Source: Panonychus citri
Lineage: Eukaryota > Arthropoda > Arachnida > Trombidiformes > Tetranychidae
Direction: 5' to 3'
NCBI RefSeq assembly: GCF_014898815.1
Contig: NW_026515543.1
Span: forward strand, 4,960,001 to 5,024,000
Length of the DNA stretch: 64,000 nucleotides
Position numbers and translations under genes: made by a program. Shown piece by piece: positions 1-14,045 of the stretch. Numbering within the stretch: the first letter of the stretch is position 1; every line of letters starts with the position of its first letter. The notes under the pieces were generated by a model. The model was not told the DNA's origin and made no database searches. It worked only from the letters and a program-made list of their open reading frames with translations.

Positions 1-3000
1 TATATTATCTGAATTGAAATCGAAATTGAAAATTTCAATGATACCTGTAATTAGATGTGTATTTTTTATATTAGAATCATAATCAACTCTGTTGGCTGTA
101 ATTATAGTTGATTGTCAACTATTAATATCCAGCAGAGAGAGAGAGAGTGAGGTGATAATCAAGCAACAATCAACAAGGAACCACATAAATGACCCTTGGA
201 AGACCTCAAATTGTGTGAGAAAATTTAAATTTCACTTTTCGTCACCAAAACGATTTTCTCATTATTAATTTTCACATTTACTTTTACAATTAAATTCTCA
301 ATAAACTCAACCAATTTACTAACAATAGTCTAACCATTGATTAGAATGTATCTTAATCAATCATTCACCTTAAAATATTGAGAAAGTTAATTGATAAAAG
401 CAAAGTGATCAAAGTCTCGATTGTCAAAGGTGAAACTTTGTTTTCCTCATTGGACAAATTGATTACTTGTTGTTGACTTAATTAACTGACTGATCATATT
501 ACTACAATTAACCAGTAAATCTTATTGAACGTTAAGAACTGTTATCGTTTCGTTATTTTGTTTTTCTTCTGTCTTTTCTCTGTCAACTGGAAAAGAACAA
601 AAAATTTTCTCTTCTCTTGAGAAAAAAAATCTTTTACTCTACATAAAATGATCCAAAGTCACTTTATCCATCATTTGCATCTCTCCTCCATCTTCATCGG
701 CATCTCCATCAACTCCATCATCCTCATCATCTCCTTCACTCGGGAAACCGTTGGTTCTCATCCTTGACTTAGTTTCACTCTCTGATATCTTCACCATCTT
801 CATCTTCATCTCCATCTCCATCTCCATCTTCATCCTCATCCTCATCATCATCATCATCTTTGTTTACTCATATTTCGTCCGTTATCCTTAAATGTGACAG
901 GAAAAAAATCACTTTTTTCCAGGAGTAAATAACAATCTCACTTGTATATTCATCTATGTAAATTTTGAAAAAAATCTCATAATTCACATGGAAAGTCACA
1001 GAGGAAATGCTTGAAAGAGTTCTGGGTCACCGGAAGTTAACGGAAGTCAAAATAAGAGGAAAATCTCTCTAATTAATTAATTAGAAAGTAGAAATGTAAT
1101 TTTACGGTGAGAATAATTTCCATAGTAAAAAAATCAAAAACAGTCTAAATTTAGTTATACAATCAAACTGAATTAACTTTTAAACTAATCTCCAAGTGGA
1201 TCAACAACCAATTCAATTTGTAAAATCATTTGAAACAATTAAGTTAACACAATTATTGATACTCGTTGATTGCAAGTTGATGGATGAAATCTGAAAAATA
1301 TTAAATGACCACAACCAGGTTGGTCTGTAAGTTGATTTCTCCATATGATTACTTTAAAGTTGCAACAATTAACAATCACTGATTGTTGGATTTACATGAA
1401 TGATTTAATTTACGTCTATTTTAACTACCAGAAACGTTTTGTATCAACAATTTAGTCAAAGGTAAATCTCTGTATGAGTTTCACTTTGTTCACCTTTTTT
1501 TTGGTAACTTTTTTTACGCTTTAATGATTAACTTGTAAACTTATTTAACCATATCATAGGCACGGGACTGTCACCGGAAATAAAGGTGATCATTAACAAT
1601 TGTAATTATCATCATCATCATCATCATCGTCGTCGTCATCGCTGTTGTTTATTTCCTATCAACAAATTTAAAATAATCGTTAAACTTTCCAACGATATTG
1701 ATTAACGATTGAAATTCAAACAAAGAGTTGACAACGACCACAAAAGCTTAATTGTTCAGGCTAATTGTTGATTAATCTCATACTGATTAAAGGTTCTCGT
1801 TTTAATTATTGTTCATCCATAATGTCAACAGTGTTTCCCTCTTAATTACTCTTATGTAGTTAACTAATTGTTCAACTTACCGTGAGAATGATATTCATCT
1901 TGACCATGAAATATTCTGATTGTTAGATTATTATGAGAGTCTCTTAATGGATTTGATCAAACAATTAATTCATTAATTGTTTGAATCTCCATAAACCAAC
2001 AGTGGTTAGAAGGCTAATTAATTAATCTAATAATAATGTTTGTCTATGTTGACTAATTAGATTTGCTGTTTAATTAATCATTTTGTTTGAATTTTTTTGC
2101 TGCTAAACCACAATAACAATTTAATATTCATATTCAACCATAAATGATAAACAAATTTTCCCTAAAGGTTGATTAGGATCATTGGTAATAGAGTTAATTA
2201 ATAATAATAAGTACAATTAAAATGAATACATTTGAAATTAACAATATCATTAATTATTGTTGATTGTTTTTGTTTTTGTTACAAAGACAATTATATTTAT
2301 ACAGTTAATTACATTTTAGTTTTACTATTGTAATTTAACTAACTCAGAAATGAACAGAAAAGTTTATCCCAACAATCAAGTAAATTGTTTGAAAATTTAG
2401 GTTCAGTTTGTTTAAAAATGTTTTACCTTTTAAATGAATCAAATTACAATTAGTAAATTGTTGTTTATCTTTAACATGAGATAAATTTTCAATTGTTTAT
2501 CATTGATTTTGTTTCTCATTCTCAGTTAATTGTTGTGCTATTGTTGTGATTGTCAATTTGATGACAAGTTAAAGAAGTACGAACAAAATTAATGTTAATC
2601 AATATCCACTTATAGTTAAGATTATCATTCAATATTTAACAATGTCCTTTAGGTAAACTAATCACAATTTATTTTCATTCGTATTAGTTTCCTAATTATT
2701 TGTTTATTCAAAGTCTCAAGTTTCTCAAACTTTTTTCAACTTTTTATCGAAAATTTTTTTTTTCCACCGACAGATGTCGCTTTGAACTCGAATAAATTTC
2801 CAATCAATTTATTAGAAAACAAATTCCAACACAATTAACTAATCACTTTTGTCCCTAATAATTAAAATATAAAATACTAAAGATTGATCATCATGTTTAC
2901 CTTTTTGTTTATTGGTGTTTAATTGTTGATATATGATTAACAATTGTTATCTGAAAAAGTTAATTGTGTTAACTGAAATGAAAAAACTTTTTTTTAATTG

Positions 3001-4796
3001 TTTTTGTTTCTAATTACAATTAAAGATTAAATTGTTTTGGTAATTTATTATTATGCTACAATCATCATTTTCATCTACAATTAATAACAATAATTGTTAG
3101 ATGAAATTAAAGGTAAAAACAATTGGGAAAAATAATTCATCAAATTGATCAGACACAATTGATTAATTTTTCCTTTATTGTTATTGATTGTTGGTCTGAG
3201 ATTATCATTGAGATGTTAACGATTAACAAGCTAATCTGTCTATCTAATTGCAATTAATAGTGATCCAGGTAATCAGTTAATTGTTATTCATCCATTACAA
3301 GGTAAACCTACACAGATAGGAAAATATTTACAATCAAATTTTAATCTAAATTAACCTACGCTTTTAATTGTTGGTTTATTGATTTAACAAAAATCTTCTC
3401 AATTAAATATCAGTGACCTGAACTTAATTGTTAACTAATTGAGTTAACTAATAACATTTAACCATCACAATCAACACACCTTGACAATTTAAGATACTCT
3501 TTAATAATAATAATAAACCAAACCTTAATTTTCACAATTAAAAATCACCTCAAGTCACAACGACACAATTAAATTGTTTCAATCAATAACAATTAACGAG
3601 GATGGAAACAGTAACAACAATGATTAAACTTAATTGTGCTTAAATATCAACCTAATTAAATTAATCCAATCCTATTGATGGTTATGATAAATAATCCGAA
3701 AATTTCAAGATGATTAAGATACTAATTAACTTGATAGAATCTAAATCAATTACTGTTTCCATTTTTCAATTGATCATCTAATACAATTTACTAATCGGTT
3801 GAGTCTATTTATTGTTATTTGCAATTACAATCAACTAACCATCTTAAATCACAATTTGATTAAATAACATTCAACTTGAACTATTTAAACTAATCATCAT
3901 TTATTATTAATATTTCACAATCAACTCACAATTTAAGTTGAACAGGATTAAAGGATTTCTGGTTCAAATATACAACAACTAAATCAACTGGAAATAATCA
4001 AAATAATGATCACAATCAGTTGATTAGTTGAAAGAAAAACCAATGAATGTATTTTTTATTATTATGAATTTTCATCAGAATCAAATATATTTTTTGACAA
4101 ACAATTAACCCTACGGGCTTAAAATCAGGTTAATGTTGATCAAGGGAAAACTTTAATTTCAACTTGATTTTGTTGTTGATCAATTCAATCAAATTAGCAG
4201 ATGATTATCATTAAATATCATCACAGGAGGCTTGAGTATCTCGTTAATCCAGTTATCTGAAATCACAGGTAATACTGATTAATGGGCAATGATTTACCTG
4301 GAAATAAATTGTTAACCTTCAAACTTTTGGAATCCATATTTATGATTAAATTGAAGAGAGAGAGAGAGAGAACAAAATTAAACTTTAATCACTGAGAATC
4401 AGCCAATCAATACAAACCAATCAACAATCAAAAAACCAATGAGAAGTAAATTTGATTGTTGGAAATTTAAATGAAACAAAATATTCACGTTGATTTGGAA
4501 TCAGTTTTAATTATCATCACCCAAATGAGAACTCAATCAAAAGTTTGATAGAAATGAATGAGAAATATAAATTAACGTTACCAATGAATTTTGATAATCA
4601 GTGAAAATGCAATTTGCTCCTAATTGTGATTAGTGTAATTAGTGAGCAATTTGAATTGTTAATGTAATTGCAAAAGGTGAAAGAAAAGTTTCCAAATGGT
4701 TTACCTGGAAAAAGAGACACAAAAGAGAGAGATGAATATAACCAAGGTAAGAAAGAGAAGAGAAATATGCAAGAAAGGAAAGAAAGAGAAGATGCC

Positions 4797-4827
<31 letters not shown>

Positions 4828-6962
4828 TGATGAGGATGATAATGAAAGATAGAGAAGAAGATGAGGATGAAAAGAAAGGTGAAAAGTAAGTAGACCTTTT
4901 TATTGGCACCTCATCGGCTGCTTGAAATGTTTCCTCAGAAAAATTTTACCTTCTTCTTACCTTTCCAACTTGTTTGCAGATGAAGAAGAAGAAGATGAGG
5001 ATGATAAGAGAAAGAGAAAAAGAAAGAGATTATGTCTATGAAGATTTTTTCTTTCTTCATCTTCTTATTGCTTCTTGTTAAAAGAAGCCCTAATAACCTC
5101 ACCTCATCACGTTTTCCAAATATTTTCAGGTCCATTTTAGTTCTGGCTCCAGACTCACTTTGAAGCTTTGCTCCTCCTTTCATCTTTATCATCCTCATCA
5201 TCATTTTCATCTTCATATCACCTTTTTTTCTTACCTTTCTCTCTCTCTTTCTTACCTTTGACCCCCATTTTCATCCTCATCATCTTGTTACCAGTTGCAA
5301 TTATAAAATCAAAATGTTCTTTCTCCTTGGAAATGTACATTTTCTGGTAAATGTTTTAAGAGGAAGATTTTGGTTGATGATGATGAGAGGAAAGAGGCAA
5401 ATGATTGATAGAGGAAGATGTTGATGATGCTGATGAGGATGATAAAGAAAGAGAAAAGGAAAGAAAGATTCTTCATCTTCTTCTCTTAGCTACTTCATCT
5501 TCCTCCAAGCACCCTGACTCTCAATTCGTTTGTTGTTGTTATTTTTTTCTCGTTTCATTTTTTACCTTTTGTTTATTTTACTTTTCTCTTCACCTTGATT
5601 TATATTCACTTATATTTGCTATTAATTGACATGATTAGCATTCGGATTATCAGTTAATCAAATCCCAGAAATGATCATATGTCACATTAGACTCAACTGT
5701 CACTCGTCAAAAATTGACATTTTTATGGATAAGAGAGAGAGAGAGAGAAACAAAAAAGAAGACACAAATCTTGACCATCGATGGTCAATCAGTATGACCG
5801 ATGGTAGAAAAAGATAAAGAAACGATTTGTGTCTCTGTCTCTTCTCGTCCAGCGATGTCCAGGTAATGGCCTTTTCTTTTCTACTTCTCTTCGCTCTCGA
5901 CAATCTTGGCCTGTCTTCTAAATCTCTTCAATGATTAACTTTGACTTTAATCATGTTTACAATTGTTTGTTGATTGTTTGGTAATTGTGGTCAGTTTATT
6001 TTTCTCTATGTTAGTTTAAGCAGATTTTCCTATTCTCTTTTATATCTTTGATTACTTTTGATTTCTTAATCATGATCAGTGATGATTCTCTGATGGATAT
6101 TTGGTGAACAATGTGATTAAATCGTGATTCCTGTCGTGATTTAATAATTTACCTGATTCTCTATGTAAAAAGAATTAGCAAAAATTTATCTCCAACAATC
6201 AACAAATCATTTCATCTTTTTCTTTCCAACAATCAAATCAATTTCTAATCTTTTTCCAATTGCAAAATTACAATTCCATGTTGAGACTTAAATTGAATTG
6301 ACCATAGACAATTTCAATCCATTCTCATCATGATAAAATCTTTCACAATTGATTAAGCTTATAATCAAATCAACTAATCTCAGGTTAATTTAATTATCTT
6401 CTAATTAATTGGGAAATTAAGTTAATCAAAAACGTACAATTTTACAATTACATATATTCAATAATATCACAAATCAGAATACACAATTACTATTGAAAGG
6501 TTGAATCTATTCATTGACCACCCTGATTACATGACGATGATTAACTTGAAATGTTAACCATCAATTTCTGTATGAATTATTATCATGATTAAGTTAATTA
6601 TATGTTTAATTCATACCTGATTATTGTTGTCAATTTGCTTGGGAAAATTAAGTTACTTACCTGGAAAATATAATGATAATGTTTATCCAGTGATTATCTT
6701 GATCACGATAATGTTAATCAAACAAATCAGCTTACGAAATTAATATTAATATATTGATAGATTAACAAAGTATTAATTTAATTGAATAAGTTAATCAATC
6801 TGTATGATAAATTGATACACTAGATATGAAAACTTTAGATACTAGAAGTTTTTTTTTTATACAATAAAAATGGAATCACTTTGAATGATTTAAAGGTAAA
6901 GGTAAGTGGTTGATTAGTTGATCTGGTTAACTAATTGCTGGCTAAATTGTTATGAAAGTTAA
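1..6962. other. Gene-poor AT-rich stretch
   Basis: I see no exon with protein-like content here. The DNA is very AT-rich and dominated by recurring words such as TTAATTGTT and CAATTAAC. Simple repeats include CAT/CGT triplets near 1609-1638, short GA runs near 138 and 4355, and a GA run at about 4796-4820. A purine- and pyrimidine-rich patch at 4.6-5.9 kb yields short open frames that are only Lys/Glu/Arg- or Ser/Phe/Leu-rich translations of these repeats. The one distinctive element is the 17-bp motif at 2767-2783, listed separately. Confidence 0.6.
2767..2783 (+). promoter_or_regulatory. 17-bp motif shared with the GNB1L/SELENOF intergenic region
   Basis: The sequence CCGACAGATGTCGCTTT differs by one base from CCGACAGGTGTCGCTTT at 47287-47303. 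It is GC-rich within very AT-rich DNA and its core is close to palindromic. A regulatory role is inferred only from the recurrence. It loosely resembles the AG(G/A)TG-GC core of CTCF-type sites, but I cannot assign a factor. Confidence 0.3.
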
Positions 6963-8627
6963 TCATCTTAGAGCGTTACTAACATAGCAAGTTGCTGATT
7001 CGATTGCTTTTAGTGATCCAAGGGCGAAAAGCATAGCGGGCATGAAGGGAGTGAAGATCGGATGAAGAGTGACCGCAACTCCTAACGGAAGTATGACCGA
7101 GTCTCGAAGTCCTAATCCTTTAACTGACCTGCAACCTTGATCGGCTACACGGCGAATGAGTCCACCTCGATCAGGCATTGATCGAGCTAGAAAAGTCTTA
7201 AAGAAACGCTTGATCATCCCTCGAGCCAGCGCACCGAAAGTTAAATGGGCCAAAATTTTACCAGGTTTTAATAGTCGCTTATTGAGGCCGAAAATTTCCT
7301 CCATTAGGAATGAAGGTAAACCCATTTCGAGAATCTGATCAAGAGCTTGACTTTCATCGGTGTCTTTACGATTATCATCATCACCGCTCTCATCTCCGTT
7401 ATTATTTGATGACATTGGTATTAAACTGTCCTCTTCTTCATCGTTACTTTGATCGGTCTCTTCTTGATCATCGTCGACAATTTGAATCAATGGTTTATTG
7501 CGATTCTTATTTTTATTATTATTCGGTTTTCGTTTCTTTTTCCTTCTTCCGTTGGATGAAGAGGAACCACGATTTATGCCATTTAGATTAAGGGAAGATG
7601 ATGTTAATGGACTGAGGTCACCGGATGCTGATGCTAAAAATGGATCAATGGTTTGAATTGGTCTTCCATTGTAGCGATTAATTAGTTGATGATTTGATGA
7701 TATTCGCTGAGAATTAAGTTGCTGATTATTATTACCATTATAATCACTATTTAGATTGTTGTTGTTGTTGTTGTTAGTATTTCTATTGGCCTCATTATTA
7801 TTGTTTAGAAATTCAATCTCAGGTACAGCTAAAGTGATTAAGGGCTTAATCTGTGTTGATCCAAGGCCAAATGAAGGTGAAAACGTTAATCCAGGTCGAT
7901 TAGATGAAGCTGAAGTAATCAACTGTTCATTATTATTATTGTTTCCATTTACTTGGTTACCTGAATTCATTTGGTTACCACGGTTTCCACCTTGATCAAC
8001 TTTAATTATCTCAGAATTTTTGATCAAATTAAACATCGGCTGAATAAGATGAGCCAATTCATTCAAATCAAAGTCAAAGCTTCCACCAACAAATAGAGCT
8101 AAATTATATCAGAATAATAATAATATGAAGAAACAATTGATACAAGTTGATTAATCTGATTCTCAATGGATTTAAATTTCTCAATCAGATTAAATTCTCA
8201 AAATTAAAAGATCAACAAGAAAGTTGAACATTAGAAATGAATTTGAGTTTGAGAGATTGATACTCATCTATGGAAGATAATTAATTATAGTAATTAACTT
8301 ACGTCCTTGCTCCAATTGTTCGGGATTAATTGGTGGTACATCTTGTCGTCGATTCCCAGTACTTGATGTCAATTGATTCCAAAGGTTTGTCACCATAGAT
8401 GAAGGTAAAAACGAGGAAGAAGATGAAGAGGATGAGGATGAAGAAGAAGGTGAATAAAATTGTCCATTGGTCAGAGAATCACAAATCAAACCAATGAAAA
8501 GAAAGCAAACAATTAACTGTTTACAAAGATAATTGGTGACAATTAGATGATCGGTATAACAATTAATCTTTGGAACATTTGTTTTCTGTGGAATTTGATA
8601 GAACTTGACATTGAATAGATTAACCAT
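6963..8627 (-). CDS. Asn-rich secreted or membrane-anchored orphan protein, two exons
   Basis: Exon 1 is 8303-8627 and exon 2 is 6963-8098. The donor GTAAGT and an acceptor after TTTAG join in frame, giving 486 codons plus stop. The only plausible start is the ATG at 8627. Residues 34-55 form a hydrophobic stretch ending near LTNG, which could be a signal peptide after a long N-region or a type II anchor. A Ser run follows, then an Asn/Gln-rich low-complexity middle, a basic RRKKKRKP patch and an Asp/Glu-rich patch. The last 120 residues are different: non-repetitive and hydrophobic, with GLPSFLMEEIFGLNKR, GKILAHLTFGALARGMIKRF and VILPLGVAVTLHPIFTPF. This tail is probably the only folded or conserved part. 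I do not recognise the family. The low-complexity centre fits a fast-evolving extracellular or cuticle-associated protein, which is inference. Confidence 0.65.
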
Positions 8628-10242
8628 GAGGTAGATTAACGATAAATTGAAATTCGAACTGAAAATTAGATGAGAAAATAATAAAGACGAACTGATTAAG
8701 ATTAAAGGATTAACTTTTTTGGAGGGAAAACACAGAGAGATTTAAATTTCTTCTTGGTCTCTTATTAGAAAATTGTTTCTAATTGTTGGTCTGATTTCCG
8801 GTTAACTGTTTCAACGTGGTGATGATACATCGTTGATACAATTTACTAATAGTAAAAATAACAGTTAATAATCAACAAGCAATTCAAATTAACTGGTTTA
8901 ACCTAAGAAACCAACCCGGTTAACTGGTTGGTTCACCTTAACCAGTCTTGATAACCAGGATTTCAATTTTTTCCCTAATCAACTTATCCCCTCTAATCAT
9001 CATCATCTTGTTTTAATTGTTTTCGTGATAATTAACTATCAATATCATCATTTCAATTCTAATCTTCTAGAATCAGGAATTACCTTCTTCTCAATGGTAA
9101 ATATTATATTGCAACAATTTAAAGTTTTCTTTGAGTTGTTTTTGTTGTTTCATCTTCATTTTTATTTACTTGATGATTAGATTTAAATTGTTACACTTAA
9201 ATTGGATTACAATTGATGCTTTTTGTTTAATTCGTGCCTACCTGTTGGTTAATTCAACTGTTTCTAATTGTTTCTGTTGAGTATCTTTGGTTAATCAATT
9301 AGGAACAGTTGATTTACATTGAGAAGTTTTCATTTTCTCAATGGGAAAACTTTACCTTCACAATCAAATGGTTTTCAATCAAAATAATAACAAAATCAAC
9401 TTGATTAAAATTGTGTGAGTCTAATTTAATGTTGGTTAATATTTTAATTCAGTTTAAATACAAAAAGATGATATTATTACAATTTGATTATAATTTTCAC
9501 ATAGAAAACAATTGAGTGAGTGAATTACCTTTTTAATTTAATTGATCACAATGGACACAAATTGAAAAGGTGATGATTTATATTAGCAATTAGATGATTA
9601 TCTTTATATTAATATTAATCAATTTTGGTTCATATTTAGCATTTGATCTGATTGTTATGATTTAGTTTTACAATTTAATCTGAGAAAGTTAATACAACAA
9701 TCGTATTTGTGTTAATGTAAATCATTATTGTTGTTGCCTGTTAATTGTAATTAGAAAATCACAACATGTAACAATTAAGGACAATTCATTGAATTTTAAT
9801 CATTTCTTTTCGCTTCAGGGCAAATTATCATAAATAATAGATTTCTATTAATACGAAGGATAAATGTTGATGATTAAGTAGAAGAAGAGAAAAAAAAAAT
9901 TAATCATTATTTTCTGTGTTTAGGTAAACATATCTTACTCAGTTCATTGTCTAGATAATTATATTTATCACGAACACAATCAACTAATCATGATGACGAT
10001 TGTTGAAAAGTTTGTCTTCTTTTACAATAAACGACAACAGGGAAACATGTAAATGACCAGTAGGATGACCAACACACTCACATGACTCAACACACATCGA
10101 GAACAATAAATAATTGTAATCACTTTCACTTTAATCTGATGATTACTTTTTGATTGTCAGGTTAATTATGATGATATGATTGATGAATAGTGTGATGCTG
10201 GTTAATATATATAATCATTGTGAAGATAATTAATTTGAATCG
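8628..10242. other. Intergenic AT-rich DNA
   Basis: This stretch lies between the 5' end of the orphan gene and the 3' end of the ABC transporter gene. I find no exon-like GC rise, long frame, RNA gene or mobile element. It probably contains the orphan's promoter near 8.63-8.8 kb and the transporter's 3' UTR near 10.1-10.24 kb, but no clear poly(A) signal decides the end. Confidence 0.55.
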
Positions 10243-13200
10243 TTAACGTTTAGCAGTTGAGATTCCGTATTTAAATGAGTGAATAGCACCAAGTAGGAAG
10301 ATCAATGTCCAGCCCAATGAGATGGCGAATCCAGAGATGACCTGAGGATGAGTGAATGACCATCCACGGACAAGAACACCTCTTAAAGATTCAGTGGGCA
10401 AACAAATCGGTGAAATAAGTGCCACCCATTTGAGATAATAGGGAAGCGAATTGTAAGGCCATAGGACTCCGCCGATGATGAAGAAAAATATGATCACCGC
10501 GTTACTGAAAATCGAGGCCATAAAAAGAGAGGTGGACATTGCAGAGGTGCAGATACCATGAGTGGCACCGGTCAGCGAATGGACCAAAAGTAAAGCTATG
10601 GCGGTGAAAAACGATCCCTGGTTTGGAACCTCGAATAGGACTAAAACTATTAGGAAAAGTACGATAACTACGATACTTTGAACTGCAACTCGAGTAATTA
10701 GATGACCAAGGATTAACTGACCAGTGGTTACACCTTTTTAATGGAAGAGAGAAAGTCTAATTAGTAAATTTTTTATCCAAATTAACAATCAAGGTGACAG
10801 AAAAATTATCTTCTTAATTGTTGTTGTTGTTGTTTCTATCAATCTGATCTTGAGTTATATATTTAATTTATTATGTGCTTTCGGTGTTAATTGTCCACCT
10901 AATTGGTAATTTGTTTCCGAGTTAATTGTCTAAATTAATTAACCAATTAGCAAACAACTATTAAAACGCCAAGGAAATATTTCTGTTTCAATTGGAAATG
11001 TTTTGTTAACCATGTAAATTTGTTAATTGCAATTAAAACATCAAATGATCAAAATGGCGATTAAACAATTTATCACAAGGTTTCATCATTTTTATCATGA
11101 ATCAACCTCCAAAACCCATATGATCATCATTTCCTTTAATTGCCTCAGGCTAATTAGCTGAAAAAACCAAAGTGATTAATAACAAATTGAAAACAATCAA
11201 AATGATAAAACTATCAGTTAATCTAATCCATAGACACAAAAGGTGTTGGATTTAAGAGATTAACAAAGAGACCTTGGATTAACCTTTCAATTTGTCAACA
11301 ATTAGAGCTAAATTAAATTTGTAAATTTCCTTTGATTGTTTTTTTTTGTTTGTAAATGAAAACAATTAAGATAATTGGGACAATAGGTTTTAAGAAAAAC
11401 AATTGGAATAATTTTCCATTTAAAAGGTTAATTGTCATTTGGAAAAGTAAAGCCAATGTACTTTTCGATCAATTGTTTTGAGGATCAAGTGATTAATTAA
11501 TTGTTCTTACCTGCAGCAAAGTTTCTCTCGAATATGAGACTGACCTTCTCCAAAAGCACGACCAAAATGGTCGCACCAAAAGCGATCGTATATGAAATGA
11601 TGACCAAAATCCCGACAGAAACAAATTCTCGAAATCCTGAGAAATCATTGGTCTCCAACGATCCATAGACAACCTCAGGTACGTCCACAGGTATCTTGGT
11701 GATTGCCGGATTACGACCAAGGTGGGTCATCATTTTCTGAACGAAATCAAGGTAAGCTTGTTGGAACGACCTTTCAATGGTCAAGAAATCGGCCAATTAG
11801 TAACATCGAGATGTAATAAGATGGTTGAATCATCGTGAGTTTTATTGGTAAACTCATCGGGTTTACGATAACGTTGAATCAAAGCGGAAGTAAAATTTTC
11901 AGGAATCTCAATCCAACCGACGATCGATTGAGTTTTACCTGCAATTTTCGCCTTCTCAGCCGAATCGAAAGGCACTTGGGTAAAAACATACCGATTAACG
12001 GTAGATAATAACAAACTGGACAGATTAACGGGCGATTCATTATTGACCACACCAAGTTTCAAATCGTAAGGTATTTGACCAACAAACATACAGAAACACA
12101 TTAAGGAAATTAACGGAATCACAAATTGAACAATTATCGTTGTTGGTGTGCGTTTAATTTGCATGGCGATGTTTTGAATTACGATGATCAAAGTGTAGTA
12201 CCAGAATAATAATCGAGTCTCTAAATTTTTCCGTCTCACGGGAATTGGTTTCTTATAATCAACCATAATCTCGGACACTTCGGACATTGGATATTTAATC
12301 GGTGCTATTGTTGAGGTATATGAAACTGATCGAGGTCTTTGTTTACCGTTGGCACAATCATTTGAATCACTATCATCATAATTAATCTCATCACTTGAAA
12401 TTTCATCTTCATCTTCTAGATTAACATTAACAAATGATGTTCGTTGTTGTTGAACGTTAACAATTAGTTGATTTTTTTGATTATTATTAATACAGTCTTT
12501 TGTTTTATTGTCCATTACAAGAGCTAGAAACACTTTTTCCAATGTATTAAAACCCATTCTGTCCATTAATTCAGTGGGTGAATCTTCAACTAGAATTGAT
12601 CCCGTTCTCATGAAACCGACTCGATGGGAACGTCGAGCCTCCTCAATATAATGGGTTGTAATGATTACCGTTATTCTGTCAACGGTTGAAAAGTGTGTCA
12701 ACGATTCCCAAATACGTTCACGAAGTATTGGATCACAGCCCACTGTTGGTTCATCCAAGATGAGTAATCTTGGCTTGTGGACAATGGTCAGTGCAAAAGA
12801 GACACGTCTACGTTGTCCACCACTTAAATTGATCACAAGACGATCTTTATCCGGAAGATCGAGAGAGGTTATAAGACGATCGATTCGTTTTTTAAGAGTC
12901 TCCGTCTCGATTAGGTACAAGTTACCATAATAGGTCAACAATTCACCTATGGACAGGTACTCGTGAAGAGCCAAATCTTGTGGCATGTAACCTAAACCTC
13001 TCCCGGGAACACCTGATCTTTCATCGCCTGGAGGGTAACCAAAGACACTTATCTTACCTGAAGAAATGGCCTGGAAACCGATGAGACATCGTAGAAATGA
13101 AGTTTTCCCACAGCCTGATGGACCTAAAAGCCCATAAATTGTTCCTCTTTGAACATTTAGATTAAGACGATTTAATATTGGCACGGGTTCTAATCCATTC

Positions 13201-13379
13201 ATGAGAACGAGGGAAACTTGTTTAGCCTGAACGGCTGATTTTTCACTTGGAGCTGATCGGGTTGACACCGAAGACCAAACACTTGTTGAACTGACCATAC
13301 TTACTATTGTATGGGAACGTGGACGACCTACGACTTGAAGGGTCACTGTATTCACTGATGGATCTACCGATGGACTCAT
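10243..13379 (-). CDS. ABC transporter, ABCH subfamily (half transporter), with an internal one-base frame break
   Basis: Exon 1 is 11511-13379 and exon 2 is 10243-10733; donor CAG|GTAAG and acceptor AAAAG join as ...FAAG|VTTGQ. The nucleotide-binding domain is N-terminal. It shows Walker A GPSGCGKT (about 86-93), Q-loop YMPQD, signature LSGGQRRRVS (about 185), Walker B LLILDEP (about 205-211) and H-loop TTHY. An ABC-2 type membrane domain follows, with the first helix in LLFWYYTLIIVIQNIA and the last near the end. This NBD-TMD order and sequence match arthropod ABCH proteins such as the Drosophila snustorr group. Family members there export lipid for the cuticle barrier; substrate here is unknown. 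Near 11783-11790 the frame ends after LDVTNWPIS and resumes one base back as FLTIERSFQQAYLDF. With that base allowed, the length is 786 residues, normal for the family. Confidence 0.85.
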
Positions 13380-14006
13380 GGTTAGTTTGTTTCAATTTTG
13401 TGTCCACGATGGATGAAGAGGGGAAAAATTGAGAGGCGGGTAAACCCCGCTGAGGGAAAATAAAAGGTAAAAGAAAGTAGGAAGTAGGAGGTTGGGGAAA
13501 AGAGGAAAATTCAAGAAGATATTCACTTTACATGGAGGTCAAAGATTCCTATCTCATGGTAAATACGCTGTTTGGGGAGGGAAGATTAAAGAAGGAGAAA
13601 GAGAGAAAAAGAGAGGGAGAGAAATAGTGAGAGTGATTAAGAGAGACGGAGGACATTCGGTTTCCCGCTTTTGCATCAGCACAAGACCAATAATCGGATT
13701 ATCAAACCGATTAGTGAGTTTCGATCCTCGAAATCAAATGAAAGGAAAGTGTTCAATAAACAGAGACATGCCGAAGAGAGAGAGAGAGAGAGAGAGAGCT
13801 GAGCAATATTTTCATGATCTTTTCATGATGATGATGTGGATGGTAAAAAGAAAGAAAAAAGAAAGAGAAGAACCTGTTTCATTGTGGATTGTTTTTTCTT
13901 ACCATTGAATTGAACGTAGTTTAATTTCCTCCGAATGCCCTGAGGGCAGTTTTATTTCTTTCATACAAGTTCATACATTGAGAAAGAAGAGAGAGTGAAA
14001 AAAATG

Positions 14007-14045
<39 letters not shown>

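Noticed and set aside
4598..5903. Several 60-100 codon frames on both strands
   Set aside because: Translations are only Ser/Phe/Leu, Lys/Glu/Arg or Met/Lys runs from GA and CT repeats. No start context, splice structure or homology.
11775..11795. Programmed frameshifting in the ABCH gene
   Set aside because: No known slippery heptamer or stimulatory structure is evident, the family has no such mechanism, and similar single-base breaks occur in three other coding sequences in the window.
13492..13908. 138-codon open frame on + upstream of the ABCH gene
   Set aside because: Largely Arg/Lys/Glu repeat translation around GA runs, no recognisable domain, and most likely the 5' flank of the minus-strand gene.
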